This document shows positions 13,692 through 20,344 of a DNA stretch of 20,344 nt, in pieces (the first letter of the stretch is position 1; each line of letters opens with the position of its first letter). Origin of the DNA: RGIG5579 sp045580105. GTDB taxonomy: Bacteria > Bacillota > Clostridia > Oscillospirales > SIG627. Below the pieces are notes generated by a model. The model was given only the letters and a program-made list of their open reading frames with translations. It did no database searches and had not been told where the DNA came from. Both the position numbers and the translations under genes were made by a program. Where the stretch lies: contig JAZNNH010000025.1 in the NCBI GenBank assembly GCA_045580105.1, positions 1-20,344 on the forward strand, written 5' to 3'.

Positions 13692-14398
13692 TTTATCCCG
13701 CCATTGATTTGTTTGATAAAAAAGCGGTTCGCCTTCTCAAGGGCGATTATGCCAATATGACCGTCTACAGCGACAACCCTCTGGAGGTTGCCAAGGATTT
13801 TCAAAACGCGGGCTCTACCTGTATCCATATGGTGGACTTGGAAGGCGCCAAATTCGGCACCACACCCAACCTTGAGGTGGTAGAAGCGGTTGCCAAAGAA
13901 ACCGATCTGTTTTTGGAAATTGGCGGCGGCATCCGCGATATGAAGACGGCAGAACAATACCTTTTTGCCGGCGCCGATCGCGTCATTTTGGGAACGGCGG
14001 CGGTCACAGATCCTGCTTTTCTAAACGAAGCGGTTCGCCGGTTCGGAGAAAAGGTCGCGGTCGGAATTGATTTAAAAGACGGACGCGTTGCCATCAAAGG
14101 ATGGACCGAGGTTTCCGATGAAACCGCCGAATCGTTCTTCCGAAAAATGGAGAATGTCGGCGTCAAAACCATCATCTGCACGGATATTTCGAAAGATGGT
14201 GCCATGCAAGGTGCCAATCACGCCCTGTATCGATCGTTATCCAAGAACTTTTCCGTTGACATCATCGCTTCCGGCGGTGTTTCTTCCTTGGATGACGTTT
14301 TGGCCCTTCGTAACATGAATCTTCACGGAGCAATTGTGGGTAAGGCGTACTATACCGGTACCATTGATTTAAAGAAAGCAATCGAGGTTGCAAAATGA
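13685..14398 (+). CDS. hisA: ProFAR isomerase (phosphoribosylformimino-AICAR ribotide isomerase)
   Basis: This 237-residue (beta-alpha)8 barrel starts at ATG 13685 with GGGAGG at 13672-13677. The longer ATG 13670 would overlap this site and add five atypical residues. The catalytic aspartates are D8 (IYPAIDLF) and D129 (VGIDLKDG). The phosphate-binding loops are EIGGGIRD at about 78-85 and IASGGVSSLDD. It performs the Amadori rearrangement of ProFAR to PRFAR. Motif differences from HisF (IDL at the start, not CLDV) settle the identity. It overlaps hisF by 4 bases. Confidence 0.95.
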   Translation: MLIYPAIDLFDKKAVRLLKGDYANMTVYSDNPLEVAKDFQNAGSTCIHMVDLEGAKFGTTPNLEVVEAVAKETDLFLEIGGGIRDMKTAEQYLFAGADRVILGTAAVTDPAFLNEAVRRFGEKVAVGIDLKDGRVAIKGWTEVSDETAESFFRKMENVGVKTIICTDISKDGAMQGANHALYRSLSKNFSVDIIASGGVSSLDDVLALRNMNLHGAIVGKAYYTGTIDLKKAIEVAK

Positions 14399-15153
14399 TA
14401 ACAAAAAGAATCATCCCTTGTCTTGACGTAAAAGACGGACGGGTTGTAAAAGGAAAGAATTTTCTCGGGCTTCAGGATGTTTCCGCTCCGGTCGAACTTG
14501 CCAAGTTTTACAGCGACAGCGGGGCAGACGAATTGGTCTTTTATGACATTACCGCTTCCGCAGAAAACCGCGGATTGTTTGTTGACGTTCTGCGTCAGGT
14601 TGCTTCCACCATTTTTATTCCCTTAACCGTTGGAGGCGGCATCAACACCCTTGAGGATTTTGACAGAGTGCTAAAATGTGGCGCGGATAAGGTCAGCGTT
14701 AATTCCGGAGCGATCCGAAATCCGGAGCTGATCGGACAAGCTGCGAAGCGATACGGAGATCAATGTGTGGTCTTGTCCGTTGACGTGAAGCGCGTTGACG
14801 GTGTTTTCCGTGTGTTTGCCAAAGGCGGCAGAGAAAACACCGGAATGGAAGCAATGGAGTGGATTCGCTCCTGCGTGGAGCGCGGGGCTGGGGAAGTGGT
14901 CGTCAATTCCATTGATAAGGACGGAGTCAAGAACGGCTTTGATTTGGAAATGCTCGAACAAGTTTGTTCGACCGTCAACGTTCCGGTCATCGCTTCCGGC
15001 GGCGCAGGATCAATTTCCCACTTCACAACGCTCTTTTCCACGCTTCCCAAAGTCGATGCCGGTCTTGCGGCTTCTATTTTTCATTTTGGTGAAGTAAAAA
15101 TTTCAGATTTAAAAGAAGAATTAAACCGGCATCACATTCCGGTTCGCATATAA
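14395..15153 (+). CDS. hisF: Imidazole glycerol phosphate synthase, cyclase subunit
   Basis: This 252-residue (beta-alpha)8 barrel is paralogous to HisA. The catalytic aspartates are D11 (IIPCLDVKDGRVVKG) and D130 (LSVDVKR). The phosphate loops are TVGGGI at about 78-83 and IASGGAGS. With HisH it turns PRFAR and ammonia into imidazole glycerol phosphate and AICAR. The ATGA overlap with hisA implies translational coupling. Confidence 0.96.
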   Translation: MITKRIIPCLDVKDGRVVKGKNFLGLQDVSAPVELAKFYSDSGADELVFYDITASAENRGLFVDVLRQVASTIFIPLTVGGGINTLEDFDRVLKCGADKVSVNSGAIRNPELIGQAAKRYGDQCVVLSVDVKRVDGVFRVFAKGGRENTGMEAMEWIRSCVERGAGEVVVNSIDKDGVKNGFDLEMLEQVCSTVNVPVIASGGAGSISHFTTLFSTLPKVDAGLAASIFHFGEVKISDLKEELNRHHIPVRI

Positions 15154-15165
15154 GGAGGTATTCTT

Positions 15166-15822
15166 ATGATCGATATGGAACAATTGAAATTTGACAAAAA
15201 CGGACTGATTCCCGCCATTGTTGTGGATGCAGTTTCCAAAAAAGTGTTGACTTTGGCTTACATGAACCGTGAAAGTCTTGAAATTTCCATCGAAAAGGGC
15301 TTGACCTGCTTTTTCAGCCGTTCCCGTCAAGAGCTTTGGCTGAAAGGGGAAACGAGCGGAAATTATCAGCATATCGTTTCCATCAAAAGCGATTGCGATG
15401 GCGATGCACTCCTTGTTACGGTAGAACCCGAAGGACCTGCTTGCCATACGGGAAACGATTCCTGCTTTTTCAATGATCTTTGGGAAAGCGACACCCTGCA
15501 GGAGTTTTCCCTCGAATCGTTGATGGAGCTCATTCGTGGCAGAAAAACCGAAAAGAAGGAAGGGTCTTATACAACCTATCTCTTTGAAAAAGGGATTGAT
15601 AAAATCTTGAAAAAGGTTGGGGAAGAGTGCACGGAGGTGATCATCGCCGGTAAGGCAGATGATAAGAAAGAAACCATCTATGAAATTGCAGATCTTGCCT
15701 ATCACGTAATGGTTTTGATGATTCAAATGGGCATTTCGCTTGAAGATATTCACAAGGAGCTTGCCTCCCGTCACCTCATTGACAAGAAGGTAAAGCAAGA
15801 AAAGATGACCGGAAACGAATAA
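15166..15822 (+). CDS. hisIE: Bifunctional phosphoribosyl-AMP cyclohydrolase / phosphoribosyl-ATP pyrophosphohydrolase
   Basis: The product has 218 residues. The HisI domain spans residues 1 to about 110, with zinc and magnesium ligands in CDGD (C77, D78, D80), C93-H94 and C100. The HisE domain follows from about 115, with the MazG-like helices KVGEECTEVIIAGK at 150-163 and EIADLAYHVMVLM at 173-185. It catalyses steps two and three of the pathway. A perfect AAGGAGGT at 15152-15159 precedes the ATG. It is the last gene of the operon, followed by a strong terminator. Confidence 0.96.
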   Translation: MIDMEQLKFDKNGLIPAIVVDAVSKKVLTLAYMNRESLEISIEKGLTCFFSRSRQELWLKGETSGNYQHIVSIKSDCDGDALLVTVEPEGPACHTGNDSCFFNDLWESDTLQEFSLESLMELIRGRKTEKKEGSYTTYLFEKGIDKILKKVGEECTEVIIAGKADDKKETIYEIADLAYHVMVLMIQMGISLEDIHKELASRHLIDKKVKQEKMTGNE

Positions 15823-15838
15823 TATGCAAGATTGAATG

Positions 15839-15877
15839 AATATTGTGCAAGTCAATTCGCTTGCACAATATTTTTTT
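15839..15877 (+). terminator. Intrinsic terminator of the his operon
   Basis: AATATTGTGCAAG (15839-15851) and CTTGCACAATATT (15860-15872) form a perfect 13-base-pair stem with an 8-base loop, ending in a run of T residues (15871-15877). Confidence 0.95.
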
Positions 15878-15904
15878 ATGAATTGTTTATAAATTTAAAG
15901 GTCT

Positions 15905-15922
15905 TATGAATGAATATACCTT
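15905..15922. promoter_or_regulatory. Weaker ARG-box-like site upstream of the arg promoter
   Basis: TATGAATGAATATACCTT matches most fixed positions of the ArgR box consensus (TNTGNATWWWWATNCANA) but deviates at three. It overlaps the first bases of the -35 box. Its centre is 65 bases from the stronger box at 15970-15987, so it could be the second operator of a pair. Confidence 0.45.
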
Positions 15923-15949
15923 GACAAAGATACCGTAAGGTCGTATAAT
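15921..15949 (+). promoter_or_regulatory. Consensus promoter of the arginine operon
   Basis: TTGACA (15921-15926) and TATAAT (15944-15949) are perfect consensus boxes with the ideal 17-base spacer. Transcription would start near 15956, giving a leader of about 55 bases that contains an ARG-box-like palindrome and the argH ribosome binding site. Confidence 0.92.
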
Positions 15950-15969
15950 ATTTAGGTTCTAATCTATAC

Positions 15970-15987
15970 TTTGAATATTTATTCAGT
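15970..15987. promoter_or_regulatory. ARG box, probable ArgR operator
   Basis: TTTGAATATTTATTCAGT fits the ArgR/AhrC 18-base consensus TNTGNATWWWWATNCANA at every fixed position except the last, with TGAAT and ATTCA as inverted halves. It lies just downstream of the predicted transcription start of the argH operon, where a bound hexameric ArgR would repress transcription in the presence of arginine. The regulator itself is not in the window. Confidence 0.78.
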
Positions 15988-16010
15988 TTTTTGAATTTAA
16001 GGAGAAATCA

Positions 16011-17384
16011 ATGGCTAAAATGTGGGCAGGCCGCACGGACGGTCAGATCGATCAGCTGGCGGACGACTTTAACTCTTCCATTCATTTTGATTATAAAATG
16101 TTTCGCCACGACATCATAGGCAGTATGGCACACGCTGCTATGCTTGCAAAGCAGGGGATCATCACAAACAACGATGCGGATTCTTTGATGGACGGTCTGG
16201 AGCAAATTCTGTCTGAATTGGAAAACGGCGCGCTTTCGTTCGATTGGACCTGCGAAGACATTCATATGTTCGTCGAACAGGAACTGACCAAACGTCTCGG
16301 TGACGTCGGAAAGAAGCTTCACACAGCCAGAAGCCGCAACGATCAGGTTGCCCTTGACATCAGAATGTATTTAAGAGATGAAATTGATGCCATCTTAGAA
16401 AAGCTTTCCGCTCTCCTTTCCGTTATTTGTGAAAAAGCCGAAACCTATCGCAAAACCATTCTGCCCGGTTATACCCACCTGCAACGGGCACAGCCGATTT
16501 CCTTCGGCCACCACTTGATGGCATATGCCATGATGCTGTTGCGTGATCGCGAAAGACTTGTTGATTGTAAAAAGAGAATGAACCGTTCTCCGATCGGTGC
16601 CTGTGCCTTGGCAGGAACCACGTATCAGACCGACCGCCGCTTCGAAGCTGAAAAACTCGGTTTTGATGATATTTGTCTGAATTCTTTGGATGCCGTATCC
16701 GACCGTGATTTCTGCGTGGAATTGATGAGTGGCTTTTCCATTCTGATGATGCACCTTTCCCGTTTTTCGGAAGAGATCATTCTTTGGTGCAGCTGGGAAT
16801 TCAAATTCGTAGAGCTTTCCGACACCTTCACCACCGGTTCCTCCATTATGCCGCAAAAAAAGAATCCCGATATTGCGGAACTGGTCAGAGGAAAGACCGG
16901 TCGTGTATACGGAGATCTGATGGCGCTTTTAACCACGCTCAAAGGTCTTCCTCTTGCATACAACAAAGATATGCAGGAAGACAAAGAAGGCGTCTTTGAT
17001 GCCTGCGATACCGTAAAAATGTGTTTGGATGTCTTTGCCGGAATGCTCAAAGGCGTCAAAGCAAATGAAGAAAATATGTTGAAAGCCGCCCAAGGCGGAT
17101 TCATCAACGCCACCGACCTTGCAGACTATTTGGTCAAAAAAGGATTGCCGTTCCGATCGGCATATAAAATTTCCGGCTCCATTGTTGCTTGGTGCTTGGA
17201 ACACGAAAAAGTATTAGAAACGCTTACCTTGGAAGAATATCAAACCTTCTCTGATCTTTTCGACGAACACGTCTTTGATGCGATTGATCTGAAGGTTTGT
17301 GTGGAAAAAAGAATCAGCGAGGGCGGAACCTCTTTCGATTCCGTTCAAAAGCAGATTGATTATGTTAGAGGGATGCTGAAATGA
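16011..17384 (+). CDS. argH: Argininosuccinate lyase
   Basis: The product has 457 residues, the usual length. This fumarase/aspartase superfamily enzyme splits argininosuccinate into arginine and fumarate, the last step of the pathway. The N-terminal MWAGRTDG, the central HTARSRNDQVALD and GYTHLQRAQPISFGHH, and the signature GSSIMPQKKNPD at 276-287 (catalytic serine region) are all seen. AAGGAGA at 15999-16005 precedes the ATG. It is the first gene of the operon, and its stop overlaps the argC start (ATGA). Finding argH ahead of argCJB, without argG next to it, is a rearranged order. Confidence 0.96.
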   Translation: MAKMWAGRTDGQIDQLADDFNSSIHFDYKMFRHDIIGSMAHAAMLAKQGIITNNDADSLMDGLEQILSELENGALSFDWTCEDIHMFVEQELTKRLGDVGKKLHTARSRNDQVALDIRMYLRDEIDAILEKLSALLSVICEKAETYRKTILPGYTHLQRAQPISFGHHLMAYAMMLLRDRERLVDCKKRMNRSPIGACALAGTTYQTDRRFEAEKLGFDDICLNSLDAVSDRDFCVELMSGFSILMMHLSRFSEEIILWCSWEFKFVELSDTFTTGSSIMPQKKNPDIAELVRGKTGRVYGDLMALLTTLKGLPLAYNKDMQEDKEGVFDACDTVKMCLDVFAGMLKGVKANEENMLKAAQGGFINATDLADYLVKKGLPFRSAYKISGSIVAWCLEHEKVLETLTLEEYQTFSDLFDEHVFDAIDLKVCVEKRISEGGTSFDSVQKQIDYVRGMLK

Positions 17385-18304
17385 CAAAAGTTTTTATCGA
17401 CGGAAGTGCCGGCACAACGGGGCTTCGCATTCACGAGCGATTGGCGGATCGACCCGATTTGGAATTGATCATCCTTTCGGATGACTTGAGAAAATCCGCC
17501 GAAGCACGTAAGGATGCGATCAACCGCGCCGACGTTGCTTTCCTTTGTCTTCCTGACCCCGCCGCCGTTGAGGCGGTTTCGATGGTGGAGAACGACTCGG
17601 TTGCGATCATCGATACTTCCACGGCGCACCGCACCGCACCCGGTTGGGTTTACGGCTTTCCGGAGCTTTCTCATTCAAAAGAGAAAATTGCCAATGCCAA
17701 GCGCATTGCCAATCCCGGTTGCCACGCGAGCGGTTTTGTAGCCCTTGTTCAGCCCCTCGTCGAGGCAGGACTTTTGAGGAGGGACTCTCTTCTGACCTGC
17801 ATTTCTTTAACCGGATACTCCGGCGGCGGAAAAGCCATGATTGCCGAGTATGAAAGCTCTTCCAGAGATGCGCTGTTGGACGCTCCCAGACTCTATGGCT
17901 TGACCCAACAGCATAAGCACTTAAAAGAGATGAAAGCGGTTTGCAACATCAAAACTAAACCCGCCTTTTGTCCCATCGTTGCTCCTTTCTACAGCGGGAT
18001 GGAAGTCACGGTGCCGATTTTCTCCGATATGCTCAACGGCACAAAAAAAGACGTGGAAGAAGTTTATCGCACGCTTTATACCGGCAGTATCGTCCATTTT
18101 GAACGTGACGTGGAGGAATCCGGTTTTCTTTCTTCCGCAGCTTTCACCGGCAGAGACGATATGCAGATCACCGTTACCGGAAACGAAGATCGACTCCTTT
18201 TGGTTGCCCGTTTCGATAACCTTGGAAAAGGTGCCGGCGGCGCTGCCATTCAGAATATGAATATTTTACTCGGTATCAAAGAAGATTGCGGTTTGACTGT
18301 GTAA
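17381..18304 (+). CDS. argC: N-acetyl-gamma-glutamyl-phosphate reductase, short (type 2) form
   Basis: The product has 307 residues, shorter than the roughly 340-350 of common ArgC and fitting the type 2 subfamily. The N-terminal VFIDGSAGTTGLRIHERL is the characteristic NADP-binding start of that group. The catalytic cysteine is C114 in ANPGCHASG, and LTGYSGGGK follows. It reduces N-acetylglutamyl phosphate to the semialdehyde, the third step of arginine synthesis. The 4-base overlap with argH and 16-base gap to argJ place it in the same transcript. Confidence 0.94.
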   Translation: MTKVFIDGSAGTTGLRIHERLADRPDLELIILSDDLRKSAEARKDAINRADVAFLCLPDPAAVEAVSMVENDSVAIIDTSTAHRTAPGWVYGFPELSHSKEKIANAKRIANPGCHASGFVALVQPLVEAGLLRRDSLLTCISLTGYSGGGKAMIAEYESSSRDALLDAPRLYGLTQQHKHLKEMKAVCNIKTKPAFCPIVAPFYSGMEVTVPIFSDMLNGTKKDVEEVYRTLYTGSIVHFERDVEESGFLSSAAFTGRDDMQITVTGNEDRLLLVARFDNLGKGAGGAAIQNMNILLGIKEDCGLTV

Positions 18305-18320
18305 ACGGAGGAAAATAAAA

Positions 18321-19535
18321 ATGAAATTAATTTCCGGCGGCGTTTGCGCGCCGAAAGGTTTTTTGGCTTCCGGCATTCATTGCGGGATCAAGAAAAACAA
18401 TCCCAAGCGCGATCTTGCCTTGATTTACAGCGAAAAAATCTGCAGTGGGGCGGCAGTGTATACGAAAAACCTCATCAAAGGTGCGCCTCTGATCGTATCA
18501 CAGAAACACTTGGCAAACGGATATGCACAAGCTGCCATTTGTAACAGCGGCAACGCTAATACCTGTAATGCAAACGGCATTGAAGTAGCAGAAGAAATGG
18601 CGAAATTGGCGGCAGATCAGCTTCATATTGATCCTCAGGACGTTGTGGTGTCGTCTACCGGTGTCATCGGTCAGCCCTTGGATCTGACTCCGATCAAGGC
18701 AAACATTGCACAATTGGCAAACACCCTTTCCACCGATGGCAGCAATTTTGCCGCGCAAGCCATCATGACCACAGATCTTGTCAAAAAAGAAGTCGCAGTT
18801 GAATTTGAACTGGACGGAAAGGTTTGCCGTATGGGTGGCATCGCAAAGGGAAGCGGTATGATTCATCCCAATATGGCTACGATGCTGGTGTTTATCACCA
18901 CAGACGCGGCAATTGCTCCGAATCTGCTTCAAAAAGCGCTTTCCGTTGACGTCGAAAACACCTTTAATATGATCAGCGTCGACGGTGATACCTCCACTAA
19001 CGACACCGTTACCGTTCTTGCCAACGGTATGGCAGAAAACAGCTTGATCGATTCCGAAAACGAAGATTTTGAGATCTTTATGAAAGCGCTGAACACGGTA
19101 AATCTTCACCTTTGCCGCAGCATTGCCGCTGACGGAGAAGGCGCAACGAAGCTTTTGGAATGCGAAGTGAAGGGTGCAAAAACCATTACGGATGCAAAAA
19201 CCGTAGCCAAAAGCGTTGTTTGCTCCAGTCTTTTAAAATCCGCTATGTTTGGTTCTGATGCCAACTGGGGAAGAGTGCTGTGCGCCATCGGCTACAGCGG
19301 GGCAGACGTGGATGTGAACAAAATCGACGTTTCTTTCAAGTCCGTCAAGGGGAAAATTCTGGTGTGCAAGGATGGCGCCGGGGTGGACTTTTCCGAAGAA
19401 AAGGCCAAGGAGATCCTGCTGGAAAAGGAAATTGAGATCCTCATTTCCCTGGGCAGCGGGGATTTCTCCAGCTGCGCCTGGGGCTGCGACCTGACCTACG
19501 ATTACGTGAAGATCAACGGTGATTACCGCACCTGA
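18321..19535 (+). CDS. argJ: Bifunctional ornithine acetyltransferase / N-acetylglutamate synthase
   Basis: The product has 404 residues. The autocleavage site is visible as NMATML, with T187 as the expected new N-terminal nucleophile. GGIAKGSGMIHP comes before it, and the GDTSTNDT and GSDANWGRVL motifs after it. The enzyme moves the acetyl group from N-acetylornithine to glutamate and may also use acetyl-CoA. The bifunctional form cannot be separated from the monofunctional one by sequence reading alone. CGGAGGA at 18306-18312 precedes the ATG. From about 19261 to the stop, codon use changes sharply: 6 of 28 leucines are CTG before that point and 6 of 7 after it. The 3' end may therefore have a different origin, although the reading frame and protein motifs are intact. 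Confidence 0.95.
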   Translation: MKLISGGVCAPKGFLASGIHCGIKKNNPKRDLALIYSEKICSGAAVYTKNLIKGAPLIVSQKHLANGYAQAAICNSGNANTCNANGIEVAEEMAKLAADQLHIDPQDVVVSSTGVIGQPLDLTPIKANIAQLANTLSTDGSNFAAQAIMTTDLVKKEVAVEFELDGKVCRMGGIAKGSGMIHPNMATMLVFITTDAAIAPNLLQKALSVDVENTFNMISVDGDTSTNDTVTVLANGMAENSLIDSENEDFEIFMKALNTVNLHLCRSIAADGEGATKLLECEVKGAKTITDAKTVAKSVVCSSLLKSAMFGSDANWGRVLCAIGYSGADVDVNKIDVSFKSVKGKILVCKDGAGVDFSEEKAKEILLEKEIEILISLGSGDFSSCAWGCDLTYDYVKINGDYRT

Positions 19536-20344
19536 GGAGGAAACAGGATGGACAAAATTCTTTCCAATAATGAACGGGCAGAAGTGCTGGTGCAGGCCCT
19601 GCCCTACATCAAGAAATACAGCAACAAAGTGGTGGTCGTCAAATACGGCGGCAATGCCATGATCAACGAACAGCTCAAGCAGCAGGTGATGGAAGACATT
19701 GTGCTGCTTTGGCTGATCGGTGTGAAGGTGGTGCTGGTCCACGGCGGCGGCCCCGAAATCAGCGACCTGATGAAACGCCTGGGCAAGGAGAGCAAATTCG
19801 TGGACGGCCTCAGGGTCACCGACGAAGAAACGGTGGACATTGTGCAGATGGTATTGGCCGGCAAGATCAATAAAACCCTGGTGAACCTGTTGGAAATGAA
19901 AGGCGGCAAGGCCATGGGTATTTCCGGCATGGACGGCCGGCTGATCGAAGCGAAAATGAAGGATGAAAGGCTGGGCTACGTGGGGGACATCACCAAGGTG
20001 CACATCAACCCCGTGCTGGACCTGCTGGAAAAAGGTTATATCCCCGTGGTGTCCACCCTGGGGTGCGATAGGCAGGGCCATGCCTACAACATCAACGGCG
20101 ATACCGCGGCGGCCTATATTGCAGGGGCATTGCAGGCAGAGCGTCTCATCATGATGACGGATATTGCCGGTATCCTCCGGGACAAGGACGATCCCGCTTC
20201 CCTCATTCCCGAAATCAATCTTTCCGAAGCAGAAAAACTGTATAAAGAAGGCAACATTTCCGGCGGCATGATCCCCAAGGTGGAATGCTGCGTGACGGCC
20301 ATCAAGCAGGGTGTGAAAAAGGTGATCATCATGGACGGCCGGGT
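19261..20344. other. Segment of different base composition and codon usage
   Basis: Hand counts give 43% GC in 19201-19260 and 48% in 18961-19020, but 62% in 19261-19320, 65% in 19441-19500 and 62% in 19741-19800, with a mixed patch (50%) in 19321-19380. Leucine CTG rises from 6 of 28 in the first part of argJ to 6 of 7 in the rest and 16 of 27 in the visible argB. The switch falls in or just after the conserved GSDANWGR codons of argJ. No mobile element, repeat or frame break marks the border. Confidence 0.75.
19548..20344 (+). CDS. argB: Acetylglutamate kinase (3' end outside window)
   Basis: The visible 265 residues cover nearly the whole protein, and the frame is open at the window end. 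ATG 19548 follows AGGAGG at 19535-19540, directly after the argJ stop. The amino acid kinase fold is shown by VVKYGGNAM near residues 31-39, LVHGGGPEISDLM with the glycine-rich loop, the GISGMDGRLI segment, NINGDTAAAYIA, and the NISGGMIPKV motif near the C-terminus. It phosphorylates N-acetylglutamate, usually the arginine-inhibited step. The whole gene has the CTG- and GTG-rich codon use of the 3' end of argJ, unlike all genes upstream. Confidence 0.95.
   Translation, partial: MDKILSNNERAEVLVQALPYIKKYSNKVVVVKYGGNAMINEQLKQQVMEDIVLLWLIGVKVVLVHGGGPEISDLMKRLGKESKFVDGLRVTDEETVDIVQMVLAGKINKTLVNLLEMKGGKAMGISGMDGRLIEAKMKDERLGYVGDITKVHINPVLDLLEKGYIPVVSTLGCDRQGHAYNINGDTAAAYIAGALQAERLIMMTDIAGILRDKDDPASLIPEINLSEAEKLYKEGNISGGMIPKVECCVTAIKQGVKKVIIMDGR

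Noticed and set aside
15121..15855. 244-codon minus-strand frame opposite hisIE
   Set aside because: It is antisense to hisIE, which has every catalytic motif. It also runs through the his terminator.
19233..20081. 282-codon minus-strand frame opposite argJ-argB
   Set aside because: It is antisense to two clear arg genes, has no motifs, and is favoured by the GC-rich codon use of that segment.

Overview
The window looks like chromosomal DNA of an anaerobic clostridial Firmicute. The signs are a classical T-box riboswitch, near-consensus SigA-type promoters, strong AGGAGG ribosome binding sites, a ferredoxin-dependent 2-oxoacid oxidoreductase, and a compact his operon with the short HisG plus HisZ. 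I cannot name the species. All genes lie on the + strand and almost all are amino-acid metabolism. No tRNA, rRNA, CRISPR array or insertion sequence was seen.

Region 1 (1-3731) is the end of an operon: the 3' part of a branched-chain aminotransferase (ilvE), a MinD/ParA-like ATPase, then the four subunits (ferredoxin, alpha, TPP-binding beta, gamma) of a VOR/KOR-type 2-oxoacid:ferredoxin oxidoreductase. Together these interconvert branched-chain amino acids, 2-oxoacids and acyl-CoAs.

Region 2 (3747-8017) is a separate transcription unit. It has a consensus promoter, a T-box leader with probable Leu specifier CTC, and two genes. The first is a 2-isopropylmalate-synthase homologue that keeps the leucine-binding regulatory domain but has lost the catalytic and metal-binding residues. 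The second is an 831-residue fusion of a sugar-isomerase-like TIM barrel, also missing most metal ligands, to an intact AMP-forming acyl-CoA synthetase. With region 1 this suggests a leucine-starvation-induced route that activates branched-chain fatty acids and carboxylates them reductively to 2-oxoacids and amino acids. This is the most unusual part of the window.

Region 3 (8033-15877) is a complete-looking his operon: a TrpR/YerC-type repressor, then hisZ-G-D-C-B-H-A-F-IE, mostly translationally coupled by ATGA-type overlaps. A palindrome in the promoter spacer is a likely operator for the repressor. Histidinol-phosphate phosphatase is the only step not encoded here.

Region 4 (15905-20344) is an arginine operon, argH-argC-argJ-argB (argB cut by the window end), behind a consensus promoter flanked by ArgR-type boxes. 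From about 19261, inside the 3' end of argJ, composition and codon choice change abruptly (CTG leucine, higher GC) and stay changed through argB. This points to recombination, transfer, or a chimeric assembly.
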